Notes: generated by a model from the letters alone, not told the origin. Positions 32,720 to 44,618 are shown, numbered from the stretch's first letter. The stretch: 64,000 nt of DNA from an uncultured Sutterella sp. (GCA_905213905.1 CAJMKD010000013.1:1-64000), one strand, 5' to 3'. Made by a program: numbers and translations.

Positions 32720-33925
32720 TCAGCGGGCGAGCGCCTCGAGGCGATCAAGCGCCGTGCCGGCGAGCACCGTGGCGCCTACAGCGATCACTTCATCGTTGAA
32801 GTCGAAGATCGGATTGTGGATGGAAACCTGATGCTTTTCGTCGCGAACGCCGATGCGGATCACGGAACCCGGAATTTCGCGCTGGTATTCGGCGAAGTCC
32901 TCGCCGCCCATCGACATCGGGAAGCCTTCCTTGGCATACGCTTCGCCCAGGTGCGTCTTCACGAATTCGCACATGGCCGCCGTCGTCTTCGGGTCGTTGT
33001 AGACGGAAGATACGAGGCGATCGTAGCGGAAGTCGACCGTGCAGCCGCTCGCTTCTGCGACGCCCTTGGCCATGCGGGCCATTTCACGCTCAATCAGCTC
33101 GCGCACTTCCTGATTGAAGGTGCGCACCGTGCCGGAAAGCGTTGCTTCCGCCGGCACGACGTTGGGCGTGCCGAAGCTGCCGGCATTGATCGAGCAGACG
33201 GAAAGCACCGCCTTTTCGACCGGATTGACCTTTCGCGAGATGATCGTCTGGAAGGCGCCCACCATTTCAGAGGCCACTGGGACCGGGTCGACGCCGAGGT
33301 GCGGGCGTGCGCCGTGGGTGCCGACGCCCTTCACCGTCACGTAGAAGAAGTCGGTGGAAGCCTGCGCCGGCCCGACGCAGAAGCCGCAGACGCCCTTGTC
33401 GAGCGTGACTTCGTCGTGCGCGGCGTAGATTTCCGCCACGTCGTACTTCTTCAAGACGCCCGCGGCGATCACCGCAAGCGCGCCTCGGCCGATTTCTTCG
33501 GCCGGCTGGAAGATGCCGAGCACGCGTCCGGGGAAGTCGCGGTGCGCGTTGAGGTAGCGCAGCGCCCCCATGAGCCACGTCGAATGACCGTCGTGCCCGC
33601 AGGCGTGGCAGCGGCCTTCGACCGTGCTCTTCCAGGGGTTTTCGCTCTTGTCGGGCATCGGGAGGGCATCGCAGTCCGCGCGCAGCGCCACTGTGGCGCC
33701 GGGGCGGCTTCCTTCAATCAGAACGAGCACGCCGCCCTTGACGGTCGTCTCGTCAACATTTTCGATGCCCCAGCCGCGCAGCGTCTCGGCGATCTTTCCG
33801 CAGGTGCGCGCCGTTTCGAAGCCGAGCTCCGGGTGCGCATGCAGATCGTGCCGAAAGGCTTCGAGTTCCGACTGCCAGCCGACGATTTCCGGGAAGCACT
33901 TGTCCTTGAGAACAATGTCCGTCAT
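32720..33925 (-). CDS. M20D-family amidohydrolase (hippurate hydrolase/AbgB-like), cytoplasmic
   Basis: 401 aa. Metal site RCHACGHDGHSTWLMG and QPAEEIGRGA, dimerisation-domain motif GTHGARPHLGVDP, and the late MSMGGEDFAEY with the conserved Glu/Asp and His. Hydrolyses N-acyl amino acids or similar amides. No signal peptide. It lies between the UlaG-like gene and a BCCT transporter on the same strand as the latter. A second, exported M20 enzyme is at 53552. Confidence 0.88.
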   Translation of the reverse strand: MTDIVLKDKCFPEIVGWQSELEAFRHDLHAHPELGFETARTCGKIAETLRGWGIENVDETTVKGGVLVLIEGSRPGATVALRADCDALPMPDKSENPWKSTVEGRCHACGHDGHSTWLMGALRYLNAHRDFPGRVLGIFQPAEEIGRGALAVIAAGVLKKYDVAEIYAAHDEVTLDKGVCGFCVGPAQASTDFFYVTVKGVGTHGARPHLGVDPVPVASEMVGAFQTIISRKVNPVEKAVLSVCSINAGSFGTPNVVPAEATLSGTVRTFNQEVRELIEREMARMAKGVAEASGCTVDFRYDRLVSSVYNDPKTTAAMCEFVKTHLGEAYAKEGFPMSMGGEDFAEYQREIPGSVIRIGVRDEKHQVSIHNPIFDFNDEVIAVGATVLAGTALDRLEALAR

Positions 33926-34131
33926 TGAAAAAGCTCCTTTGCGTTGTTCCTAGCGTTGCGCCTTTCGCATCATTGGCGCCCCAGCGTTCGACTTTTGCCG
34001 CACTAGGCCGCCGCTCGTCGAACGCAGCTCCCACAACAATACCGCCCGCTGCGGCGAGGCTTCGTGCGCAGAAAGTCGTATCCGGCGGGCTGTGCATCAA
34101 AAATGCAGCGAACGTCATGAGGCGCGCGCGG

Positions 34132-36156
<2,025 letters not shown>

Positions 36157-36817
36157 AACAGACTCCTATTGCGGGGCTCCCGTCGAGAATGTCGGCAAAG
36201 CGCTTTCGCAGGCTTTGCTGAAATCCGCATCGGGAACCAAAAGAAAAGCCGCGCGATCGAATGACTATGTGGCGCTTGTCTGAAATTCCTGCGCTCCAAA
36301 GGTTTCGATTCGGCGGAGTCTTTTTAGGGTAGCACCTATCTCAAGCATTTATCTCATTTATCCACATCGAGGGTTACTACGCCCGCATTGATGAAGCCCG
36401 AAATTTAAACGCCATTTCTTGTGAAATAAGGCGTTGCGCGCCGCAACAATTTTTTACATGTTGCCTTGAAGAAATGCGCCGGGAGCGCCGCTTTTTCCCC
36501 CGCAGGACGCTTTTCGATCCGCGCGGAAAGGCAGCGGCAAAAATCAATAATGCTTCTTATTTTCAATTCTTCGAGAGCTTCCGATCCGCCGTCGCTTTTG
36601 AGGCTCGCCTACGCCATCGGCGGCTGCGCTCGAGGCCGGCCCTCACGTTTGGGACTGCGAAAGGTAAACATTTGTCCGCCAATCGTTCCAAAGTGTTTCC
36701 GCGTCCGGCATTCTTCCAAACAGTTCTTTACAGAACTTAGGGGATCCTAAATCTCGACTGCTAATTTTTTTCGAAAGTTCACGTTCGCCAACAGCTTTCC
36801 TGGAGAGGAGGATCACC
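36157..36817. other. 661-bp divergent intergenic region
   Basis: AT-richer than its surroundings. Contains AACGCC-ATTTC-TTGT-GAAAT-AA-GGCGTT (36408-36435), an interrupted hairpin. Short frames at 36466-36750 are not convincing. The ribosome site GGAGAGGAGG of the next gene closes the region. Confidence 0.55.
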
Positions 36818-38161
36818 ATGCATCAAAAATCAGCCATGAACCGCATCGTCTGGGGCTTTGCAGTCCTCACCACCGCCGCCTGGCTTTTTGGCCTCTGGGC
36901 TGATCCGCCTGCCATGAACGGACGCGAAGTCGTTCACGAAGTCTTCTACTGGAACGGCGTGCTTGCCTGGGGGCTGATGGCGATGGCGATCGTGATCGCC
37001 GCCCGGCCGACGTGGCTCGAGCGCGTGACCTGGACGCCGCTCGACGCGCTCTACCGCTGGCACCGCACGCTCGGCTTCTGGGCGCTCGGCCTTTCGGCCT
37101 TCCACTGGCTCACGAAAACTGCCGTCCGCCCGTTCCTTTCATTCCTCACGCTCGAACCTGTCAACAAGATCGTTCCGGCGGCCGACCTTTCGGGCTTTGA
37201 TCTTTTCTGGTCGCAGCTGCGCGCCTTTTCGACGACGTCATCCATCTGGGCCACGGCGATCGCCTTCGTCCTCGGCGTCCTCGTCTTCGTGAAGCCGCTG
37301 CGCTACTCGAAGTGGCTCACGCTCCACAAGCTTTTCTCGGTTCTCTTCATCGTGCTCTCCGTGCACGCCATCCGCCTGATGGATCCGGCCGATGCGCTGA
37401 TGCCGCTCGGCATCATCAACATTGCCGCAACGCTCATCGGACTCTGGTACTCGATCGTTCTGCTCGTTCGCGGCGCAGGCAGCGAAAAAACCGTCGCGGG
37501 CCGCATCACGGCCGCTGAAACGGCGGGCGACCTCACGCTGCTCTCCGTCATGCCGGAGAAGCCCGTTGCGATCAAGGCCGGCCAGTTTGCCTTCCTCTCG
37601 GTGCCGGGCGAAGAAAAGCATCCGTTCTCCGTCGCGCAAGCGCTTCCCACCGGTGAACTCCGCTTTGCCGTCAAGTCGCTCGGCGACTTCACGACGAGCG
37701 CCGTGCCGAAGCTCGCAGCGGGCGACGCCGTCCGCATTGAAGGCCCGTGGGGCGCCTTCACGCCCGACCTTTCCGGCAGCAGCAGCGAACTCTGGGTTGC
37801 GGGCGGCGTCGGCATAGCGCCCTTCTGCGCGTGGCTTCAGGCAGCGGCGCACAAGGCTGAGAACGCAAAAAGCGCTTTGCCGAAGCCGAACGCATCGCTC
37901 CTCTGGTGCATTCGCGATGCCGCTGCCGAACCGCTCCTCCCCCAGGTGAAGCGCCTTGCCGAGCGCGCCGGGATTCGCCTTGAAGTCGTCGAATCGAAGA
38001 AGAAGCGCCTCGATGCCGGCCGGCTCTTCGCCGAGCGCGTCCCGGATTCGCTCGCGCTCTGCGCCGGCGCCGGCCTCTCGCAGGCCGTGGAAAAAGCATT
38101 CCTCGAAGCGGGCGGCGCCAAGTCGAGCATCCGCCGCGAACACTTCGAGTGGCGCGCCTAA
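36818..38161 (+). CDS. Ferric-reductase-like transmembrane flavoprotein
   Basis: 447 aa. N-terminal ferric-reductase membrane domain with about six spans and candidate heme His residues (LYRWHRTLGFWALGLSAFHW, KWLTLHKLFSVLFIVLSVHAIRL). The C-terminal half is a ferredoxin-NADP reductase-like module: FAD motif HPFSVAQA and ELWVAGGVGIAPFCAWL for the nucleotide. Moves electrons from NAD(P)H across the membrane, possibly to ferric iron. GGAGAGGAGG precedes the ATG. The last ten residues (IRREHFEWRA) match the usual end of this family. Confidence 0.85.
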   Translation: MHQKSAMNRIVWGFAVLTTAAWLFGLWADPPAMNGREVVHEVFYWNGVLAWGLMAMAIVIAARPTWLERVTWTPLDALYRWHRTLGFWALGLSAFHWLTKTAVRPFLSFLTLEPVNKIVPAADLSGFDLFWSQLRAFSTTSSIWATAIAFVLGVLVFVKPLRYSKWLTLHKLFSVLFIVLSVHAIRLMDPADALMPLGIINIAATLIGLWYSIVLLVRGAGSEKTVAGRITAAETAGDLTLLSVMPEKPVAIKAGQFAFLSVPGEEKHPFSVAQALPTGELRFAVKSLGDFTTSAVPKLAAGDAVRIEGPWGAFTPDLSGSSSELWVAGGVGIAPFCAWLQAAAHKAENAKSALPKPNASLLWCIRDAAAEPLLPQVKRLAERAGIRLEVVESKKKRLDAGRLFAERVPDSLALCAGAGLSQAVEKAFLEAGGAKSSIRREHFEWRA

Positions 38162-38196
38162 GCCGCCCCAACAGGCCTTCAACGCCTGTGCCGCAT

Positions 38197-38251
38197 CCCG
38201 ATGCGCCCCGCTTGGGGCGCGCCGGATCCCGGCGAAGCGCGCCGCATCGGG
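38197..38251 (+). terminator. Hairpin after the ferric-reductase-like gene
   Basis: CCCGATGCG (38197-38205) and CGCATCGGG (38243-38251) enclose further GC-rich pairing. No T-run. Confidence 0.4.
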
Positions 38252-38346
38252 GCGTCCTGCAGGCACTCTCCTGCGCGGCGTCCCGGTTATTCTTCAGCCT
38301 CAGCCGCCATTCCCTTGGTTTACGCTTCGCCCTGTGCCGCAGACAA

Positions 38347-38364
38347 AGTGAACGATCGTTCACT
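38347..38364. promoter_or_regulatory. 18-bp perfect palindrome upstream of menB
   Basis: AGTGAACGATCGTTCACT, centred about 87 bp before the menB start. Perfect symmetry and length fit a TetR-family operator. No TetR gene lies in the window. Confidence 0.55.
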
Positions 38365-38442
38365 GCAGACGCCGCCTTGAGCGGCCATCCCGATCGGTTA
38401 TCATCGCCCCTTCAGGTCAACTCTTTTTCTTGAAGAATCACG

Positions 38443-39351
38443 ATGACGACTCACGACGCAAGCACGCCCGAAGCGATTGAAGCAGCGAAGGAAGAAGCTG
38501 CCCGCCGCCAGCCCTCGCCCGACACAGCCGGCCGCAGCTGGACGCCGATTCGCAACTACAGCGAAATCCGCTTCGAATTCTGGGCGGGCATCGCCAAAAT
38601 CACGATCGACCGTCCGCGCTGGCGCAACGCCTTTACGCCCACTACAGTGAAGGAGCTCACCGAAGCTTTCGCGATTGCGCGCGAGCGCCCCGAAATCCGC
38701 GTCGTGCTTCTGACGGGCGCCGGCAACATGGCCTTCTGCGCAGGGGGCGACATGCATGTGAAGGGGCTCGGCGGCTACATCGACGAAGGCGGCGTGCCGC
38801 GCCTCAACATTCTCGACGTGCAAAAGCAGATCCGCTCGATCCCGAAGCCCGTGATCGCGCTCGTCAACGGCTACGCCATCGGGGGCGGACACGTGCTCCA
38901 GGTCGTCTGCGATCTTTCGATCGCCGCCGAAAACGCCCGCTTCGGCCAGACGGGGCCGCGCGTGGGCTCCTTCGATGCCGGCTTCGGCGCGAGCTACCTC
39001 GCGCGCTGCGTCGGCCAGAAGAAGGCGCGCGAAATTTGGTTCCTCTGCCGGCAATACACGGCGCAGGAAGCGCTTGACATGGGGCTCGTCAACAAAGTAG
39101 TGCCCTTTGCCGAACTCGAAAACGAAGGCGTTGCCTGGGCCCAGGAGATCATGCGCCTCTCTGCGCTCGCCATCCGGATGATCAAGGCGGGGCTCAACGC
39201 CGAGCTCGACGGCCAGGCGGGCATTCAGGAGCTCGCGGGCGACGCGACGATGCTCTACTACATGACGGAAGAAGCCCAGGAAGGCGGCCGCGCCTTCCTC
39301 GAGAAGCGGGATCCGGACTTCCGCTACAACAAGGCGCCGTCGAACCCCTAG
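38443..39351 (+). CDS. menB: 1,4-dihydroxy-2-naphthoyl-CoA synthase
   Basis: 302 aa crotonase-fold enzyme of menaquinone synthesis, closing the second ring from o-succinylbenzoyl-CoA. MenB-specific features: WRNAFTPTTVKEL, the oxyanion region CAGGDMHVKG, GQTGPRVGSFDAGFG, REIWFLCRQYTAQEA and the C-terminal RDPDF. An N-terminal extension of ~35 residues is present. Operon with menE 68 bp downstream. Menaquinone fits anaerobic respiration by the reductases elsewhere in the window. Confidence 0.92.
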   Translation: MTTHDASTPEAIEAAKEEAARRQPSPDTAGRSWTPIRNYSEIRFEFWAGIAKITIDRPRWRNAFTPTTVKELTEAFAIARERPEIRVVLLTGAGNMAFCAGGDMHVKGLGGYIDEGGVPRLNILDVQKQIRSIPKPVIALVNGYAIGGGHVLQVVCDLSIAAENARFGQTGPRVGSFDAGFGASYLARCVGQKKAREIWFLCRQYTAQEALDMGLVNKVVPFAELENEGVAWAQEIMRLSALAIRMIKAGLNAELDGQAGIQELAGDATMLYYMTEEAQEGGRAFLEKRDPDFRYNKAPSNP

Positions 39352-39419
39352 GCGCCATTCGTTCCGAGCAACCTTGCGGGGCGGCAGCTCGCAGCCGCCC
39401 CGGCGTCGGTGACATCAGC

Positions 39420-40604
39420 ATGACTTCTGCTTTTCTTGAAGCCGCGGCTGCGCTTCATCCCGGCCTTCTCATTGAAGGCCGCCTGCACCCGTGGGCCGAA
39501 TTTCTGCCGCCCGGACCGGACCGGCAATCCGCTTATCTGGCTGCCCAAGAAGCCGCGGATGGCCCGGACGGGTTTCGCGCCGAGCTCGCGCGCTTTCTCG
39601 AAGCGCTTTTCAACGATTCACCGACGGTGCTCGTTCATACGTCGGGCTCCACCGGGAAGCCCAAGCCCTTTTCCGCCGAGAAGCGCCGCATGGCGGCGAG
39701 CGCCCGGAAAACGCTCGCATTTCTCGGCGTTGCGCCCGGCGAGCGCAATCTCCTCGCCATGCCGCTCGGCTTCATTGCCGGCAAAATGGTCGTCGTGCGA
39801 AGCATCCTGGGCGGCCTCGACCTCGTCGTGCGCACGCCCTCGCGCAATCCGTTCCTCTCGATCCGCGATGACGAGCCAATCGGCCTCTGCGCGGTGACCC
39901 CGATGCAGGCGATCGCCATTCTCGACGACCCTGCGAGCGCCAAGCACTTTCTCAAAAGCCGCCGCATCATCATCGGGGGCGGCGCCGTCGACGACGCGCT
40001 CCTCTCGGCCCTGCAGGCGGCCGAAGGCGAGGTGTATTCAAGCTACGGCATGACGGAAACGCTTTCGCATATCGCGCTTTGCCGCATCGCGGGCGGCTGC
40101 GCTGGAGACAGAGCCGGGCACGTCAGCGAGAGCGGCAGCTACCGGCCGCTTCCGGGCGTTTCGGTTTCGCTTTCACCCCAGGGAACGCTCGTGATTGACG
40201 CGCCCGACGTTGCCGCCCATCCGCTCATCACAAACGATGTCGCAGCACTGCTTCCCGACGGGGGCTTCCGCATCCTCGGGCGGCTTGACAACGTCATCAA
40301 CACGGGCGGCATCAAGGTTCAGACGGAAGTCGTCGAAGCCAAGCTCGCGCGCATCATCCCGTTTCCCTTTGCCGTGAGCGCCCGGCCGAGCCACACCTTC
40401 GGCGAAGAAGTCGTGCTGCTCGTCGAGGGCGATCCCGCTCTGCTCGACCGTTCGGCCATTCGCGCTGCGCTCGGCCGCTACGAAAAGCCGAGAGCCGTCG
40501 GGCGCGTCGACGTTATTCCGCGCACGGCGACGGGCAAATACGACCGGCCCGCCATCCGCGCCCTCGCCGCCCGTATTCCGCGCAAACCAGGGGATCTGCC
40601 TTAG
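39420..40604 (+). CDS. menE: o-Succinylbenzoate-CoA ligase
   Basis: 394 aa, ANL superfamily. P-loop VHTSGSTGKPKPF, A5 motif YSSYGMTET, and A8-type GRLDNVINTGGIKV; the catalytic Lys is in RTATGKYDRPA. Shorter than most ANL enzymes, as usual for MenE. It makes the substrate of MenB, encoded just upstream. Confidence 0.88.
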   Translation: MTSAFLEAAAALHPGLLIEGRLHPWAEFLPPGPDRQSAYLAAQEAADGPDGFRAELARFLEALFNDSPTVLVHTSGSTGKPKPFSAEKRRMAASARKTLAFLGVAPGERNLLAMPLGFIAGKMVVVRSILGGLDLVVRTPSRNPFLSIRDDEPIGLCAVTPMQAIAILDDPASAKHFLKSRRIIIGGGAVDDALLSALQAAEGEVYSSYGMTETLSHIALCRIAGGCAGDRAGHVSESGSYRPLPGVSVSLSPQGTLVIDAPDVAAHPLITNDVAALLPDGGFRILGRLDNVINTGGIKVQTEVVEAKLARIIPFPFAVSARPSHTFGEEVVLLVEGDPALLDRSAIRAALGRYEKPRAVGRVDVIPRTATGKYDRPAIRALAARIPRKPGDLP

Positions 40605-40694
40605 CGCCGCTGCTGTATATTTGAGTGCTCTTCCTATTTGAAAGCGAATCTTTCGCAATCAACGAAACCGCAGCAGTCCCAAGCAAAAAAACTT

Positions 40695-42047
40695 ATGGCC
40701 GAGCACCCAGAGAACGACGATCCGGTATTTGCCCTTGCGACGCTCTCGTCCGACGCTTCCGAGCAGCCGGGCACCCCTGGCGCAGCGCCCGAAGGGGCGT
40801 TGCTGCGCTCGCACATTGAAGCCTTCGGCTTTTCCGGCCTTGAAACGATCGCGCTTGCGCCGGATGCGCCGCAGGCGCTCGATTCCCTTTTTGCAGACCG
40901 CCGGCTGTCTGGCTTTCTGATTGACCGATTCTTTGCCCGCGCTGCTGCAAAGCGCATCACGCTCTCGCCCTCGCTCGGGCATCTCACGCCGAGAGCGCGC
41001 CGCTCGGGCGCCGCGGATCTCTTCATTCGCGAAGGCGACGGCACGCTTCTCGCGGACGACCTGGAGGCCGGGCTCTTTGAAGCCGCTTTCGCGAAAAGCC
41101 GCCCGAACGCATCGCCCTGCGAAGCGCATGCCGCGATTCTTCTCGACCCGCCGCTTGGCCGGGCAGAAGCCATTCGCCGCGAACGCGCCCGCGCGCTTGC
41201 GCAGTCGATCCGAGCGCTCGCCGTGCGCACGGCGCTCCTCGAGGTGCCGGCCGACTGCGGCCGGAAAGGCGCGGGCGGACTTTGCCTCCCGCCCGGCGTC
41301 GACATTCTCGTCAACGCGAGCGACTTTGGCGTCTCCCGCGCCCTTGAACCCGCGTCTGCATGCCTCAATCCGCAGCAAGGGCGGCCGCATCTCGTCGTCG
41401 AAACGGCCCCTCGGCCCATCCGCACGCAGCTCCTCCTTCAGGCGCGAAGCCTCGGCGCGGCCGTTCTTTCTGGGTTCGACCTTGAAATCGAGCGGGCCAA
41501 AGCCGTGATCGAAGCCTTTCTCGGACGCCCCGCGCGCCCGGGCGTCTGCGCCTGCATCGAGCGCGACATTCGGCTCGAAGCTGAAAACATCGTCCTCATC
41601 GGCATGCCGGGCTGCGGCAAGACCACCATCGGCAAGATCCTCGCGCAGCGCCTGATGCGGCGCTTCGTCGACGTCGACGAGCTCGTTGCGCAGCAGGTCG
41701 GCAAGCTCAAGGCGCGCATCTACCGCGAAGAAGGCGAAGCATTCTTTCGCGAAAAGGAAACGCAGGCGATTCGTGCGCTGTCCCTCGACACGGGGCTCGT
41801 TATTTCAACAGGGGGCGGCTCCTGCCTGCGTCCTGTCAACCGAATGCTCCTCGGCATGAACGGGCGCTTCATCTGGCTCAAGCGCCCGCTCGCGAAGCTC
41901 GCGACGCGCGACCGCCCGATCGCGATCGAGCGCGGCGTTGCGGCGCTTTACGAAGAGCGGGCGCCGATTTATGCGGCGCTCGCTGATCGGGAAATCGAAG
42001 TGTCTTCAGTGAGCGAAACCGTCCGCCGGATTCTCGGCGAACATTGA
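40695..42047 (+). CDS. aroK: Degenerate AroE-like domain fused to shikimate kinase
   Basis: 450 aa. Residues ~35-280 align to shikimate dehydrogenase by order (GFSGLETIALAP, LTPRARRSGAADLFIREGDGTLLADDLEAG, DILVNASDFG, AVLSGFDLEIERA), but the catalytic Lys motif (NVTxPxK) and NTDG are not intact and no GxGGxx nucleotide motif is seen. Residues ~295-450 are a complete shikimate kinase: Walker A GMPGCGKTT, DVDELV, YREEGEAFFREKE, STGGGSCLRP. So the kinase is probably active and the first domain a pseudo-enzyme or regulator. Start ATG at 40695 lacks a clear ribosome site; a TTG at 40638 is the alternative. Confidence 0.8.
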   Translation: MAEHPENDDPVFALATLSSDASEQPGTPGAAPEGALLRSHIEAFGFSGLETIALAPDAPQALDSLFADRRLSGFLIDRFFARAAAKRITLSPSLGHLTPRARRSGAADLFIREGDGTLLADDLEAGLFEAAFAKSRPNASPCEAHAAILLDPPLGRAEAIRRERARALAQSIRALAVRTALLEVPADCGRKGAGGLCLPPGVDILVNASDFGVSRALEPASACLNPQQGRPHLVVETAPRPIRTQLLLQARSLGAAVLSGFDLEIERAKAVIEAFLGRPARPGVCACIERDIRLEAENIVLIGMPGCGKTTIGKILAQRLMRRFVDVDELVAQQVGKLKARIYREEGEAFFREKETQAIRALSLDTGLVISTGGGSCLRPVNRMLLGMNGRFIWLKRPLAKLATRDRPIAIERGVAALYEERAPIYAALADREIEVSSVSETVRRILGEH

Positions 42048-42060
42048 TGCGAGGCGCGCC

Positions 42061-43056
42061 TTACCGCAGCCCAGAGCGGCGCCTGCGGCCGAAAAGGCGC
42101 TTCAAGACGTCCGTCCCCTGCACGAGCAGCAGGCCGGCGAGCACGCAGAGGGAGCCCGCAACAAAGGTCGGCCCGACCGTTTCGCCGAGAAGCAGGATCG
42201 AAAGCACGACGCCGAAGATGGGCGTCACGAAAATAAGCACGCCAAGGCGCGCCGCCAGATAGCGCTTCAAGAGGCCGCACCAGACGAGATAGCTCGCAAA
42301 GGAAACGATCAGCGTTTGGAATAGAAGGCTCGACCAGCCGATGACGCTCGAGTGGAAAACGTTCTGGCCGGAAAGTAGCGCGAACGGAAAGAGCACGACG
42401 AAGCCTGTCGCGAGCTGCGCAAAAAGCATCTGCGTGGGCTTTGCGTCGTTCATCGTCGTGGTTCTCAGGAAGATGATCGTGAGCCCCCACGAAAGACCGG
42501 CGCAGAGTCCGAGAAAATCGCCGAAAAGCCAGAGATCGGACCCAGCCGGCGTGCTCTCGAGGAGCGCCGGCACGAGAAAGGCGAGCGCGATGCCGAAGAA
42601 GGCGAGGCAAAGCCCCAGCCACTGCAGGACGGAAAGCCGCTCTTCCGGGAGCCGAATCGAAAGCCCGACCGCCGCAAAGAGCGGCGCCGTGTAGAGAAGC
42701 ACCGACATGTGCGAGGCGGTTGTGAAGCGCAGCCCCTCGGCAACGAAGAGAAATTCGCCCGTGAAGCCAAGCCCCACGAGAATCGCATCGCGCAGCTTCA
42801 CAGCGCGCGACCACGCCTCCTTCGCCACGAACCGGTTCCAGCCATAAAGCAGAAGCGCGGCAATGCCGGAGCGCACGCCCACCTGCAGCATAGGCGAGAC
42901 GTCCTCTGCGGCGGCCTTGATCGCAACCTGCTGCAGGCCCCAAATGAAGCAGAGCGCCATGCAGATGAGAAAGCAGACGAGATCAATCGGCTTTCTCGCA
43001 GCGGGCGCCGGTTGTCCGTCAAGCTGCTGAGGTTCTGTTTTCTGCTCGTTCTTCAT
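42061..43056 (-). CDS. EamA-family (DMT superfamily) transporter
   Basis: 331 aa, two EamA repeats with about ten membrane segments: CFIWGLQQVAIKAAAEDVSPM, ASHMSVLLYTAPLFAAVGL and ARLGVLIFVTPIFGVVLSILLLGETV. Metabolite or drug exporter; substrate unknown. Start ATG at 43056; the open frame continues far upstream but without membrane-protein character. Confidence 0.88.
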   Translation of the reverse strand: MKNEQKTEPQQLDGQPAPAARKPIDLVCFLICMALCFIWGLQQVAIKAAAEDVSPMLQVGVRSGIAALLLYGWNRFVAKEAWSRAVKLRDAILVGLGFTGEFLFVAEGLRFTTASHMSVLLYTAPLFAAVGLSIRLPEERLSVLQWLGLCLAFFGIALAFLVPALLESTPAGSDLWLFGDFLGLCAGLSWGLTIIFLRTTTMNDAKPTQMLFAQLATGFVVLFPFALLSGQNVFHSSVIGWSSLLFQTLIVSFASYLVWCGLLKRYLAARLGVLIFVTPIFGVVLSILLLGETVGPTFVAGSLCVLAGLLLVQGTDVLKRLFGRRRRSGLR

Positions 43057-43527
43057 GACGCAATTGTTCCGCTCGGTTTGGTTCGTTGATTCGGCTCTTC
43101 TTTCAGACGGCCGCCCGAGAGGCTGGCGGCTTCTGCAGAAGGCGCGCAAAGATTGTAGCCAAGGCGCTCCGAGCGAGCGTTCTGCTTTCGTCGCTTTCGC
43201 TGCAGCGCGGCGCGCCGCAGTCAGTCCGGGCGCAAAAAGAGGAAAAGCGGCGCTGAGAAACAGGCCCAAAGCCCGCCCTCCGGTCCCGCGCTTCATACCA
43301 TCGCCGGCACCGGCGGCAGGCTTTGCCGGCATGGCGGAAAAGTGCGGTCAACCATCGATGCGGGGCCTCCGGCGCGTCGATGGGACGTCGTTGGGGCATC
43401 GACATTTATTCTCAACATCAGCGCTGATTTCAAGTTCATTTGAAAATTTTATATATTATCGGTTTGCATCATGCGCATCCCGCGCATGACAATGCTTCCC
43501 TGCCCAACAAATACCTAAAGTTATCCC
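43057..43527. other. 471-bp divergent intergenic region
   Basis: GC-rich next to the EamA gene, AT-rich from about 43430. Holds dyad TTTCAA-N6-TTGAAA (43428-43445) upstream of the esterase gene. No supported gene. Confidence 0.5.
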
Positions 43528-44598
43528 ATGAAAACACGACTTTCGACAAAGCATTTCTTCAGCTTTTTCTGCACCGCCCTCTTCGCCTCGGGCGTCCTCC
43601 TCTCCCATCCTGCAGCCGCAGACGCCGCCGGCGCGCGCAGCTTTGCGGCACCTGAAACAGTGAGCGCCGAAATGGCGAAAACGGTTGCTGCGCCCCCGCC
43701 TGCGCTCTGGCTCACGGCGCCTGAGAGCGATGCCGCACTCTCAAAGATGGCTGCAAACTTTGCAAAGGCAGGCGCAGCGACAGCCGAAGCCATCGTGCAG
43801 CAGTACGGCATTTCCGTTGAGGAAACGACGCTTGCGGGCGTGCCGGTGCGCATCCTTTCGCCCAAAGCCGCCGACCCCGCGAAAAAAGGCAAAGTCATCC
43901 TCTACATTCACGGCGGCGGCTATGTCTTCGGCCACGGCATCGCCGGCATCACCGAAGGCGCGCTTCTCACCGGCCTCGAAGGCTGGACGGTCGCTGCGGT
44001 CGACTACCGCATGGCGCCGGAACACCGCTATCCGGCCGCGATCGATGATGCGTTCGCCGTTTATAAGGAACTTCTCAAGGATCACCGTCCTCAAGACATC
44101 GCCGTCTTCGGCACCTCGACGGGCGGCGCCATGACGCTCATCCTGTCGCTCCAGGCGCATGCAGCGGGCGTGCCGCAGCCGGGCGCCCTCATTTCGGGCA
44201 CGCCCTGGGCCGACATCCGGAAGGTGGGCGACACGTACTTCACGAACGACGGCGTCGACAATGTGCTCGGCACCTACGACAAGATGCTTCGCACCGCAGC
44301 GAAAGCCTATGTCGGGAGCGCCGACCCGGCCGATCCGCTGATTTCGCCCGTGCTTGCTGCCGATGAGGCGCTCGCCGCCTTCCCGCCCACGCTCCTCGTT
44401 TCAGGCACGCGGGATCTCTTCCTCAGCAACACGGTTCGCATGCATAAGCGCCTGCTGATGAATGACGTGCACGCCGAGCTGATCGTTCACGAAGCGCTTT
44501 CGCATGCGCAGTACTACCTCAACACGAAGGCGCCTGAGACAGCCGAGCACTATCAGCTCCTCGACGACTTCCTTGAACGGACGCTTCTCAAAAACTGA
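43528..44598 (+). CDS. Exported alpha/beta hydrolase, HSL-family esterase
   Basis: 356 aa. Sec signal (FFSFFCTALFASGVLLSHPAAADA). HSL-type motifs: HGGGYVFG for the oxyanion hole, VDYRMAPEHRYPAA, nucleophile Ser in GTSTGGAM, acid in GTRDLFL and His in EALSHAQYY. Likely a periplasmic carboxylesterase. Near the LysR-linked flavodoxin/CMD genes. A hairpin (44619-44654) follows. Confidence 0.85.
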   Translation: MKTRLSTKHFFSFFCTALFASGVLLSHPAAADAAGARSFAAPETVSAEMAKTVAAPPPALWLTAPESDAALSKMAANFAKAGAATAEAIVQQYGISVEETTLAGVPVRILSPKAADPAKKGKVILYIHGGGYVFGHGIAGITEGALLTGLEGWTVAAVDYRMAPEHRYPAAIDDAFAVYKELLKDHRPQDIAVFGTSTGGAMTLILSLQAHAAGVPQPGALISGTPWADIRKVGDTYFTNDGVDNVLGTYDKMLRTAAKAYVGSADPADPLISPVLAADEALAAFPPTLLVSGTRDLFLSNTVRMHKRLLMNDVHAELIVHEALSHAQYYLNTKAPETAEHYQLLDDFLERTLLKN

Positions 44599-44618
44599 AG
44601 GCTTGAGTCCTAAGGCTT

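Noticed and set aside
36466..36750. Short overlapping plus-strand frames before the ferric-reductase-like gene
   Set aside because: Two overlapping frames, neither with a ribosome site, domain or typical codon pattern.
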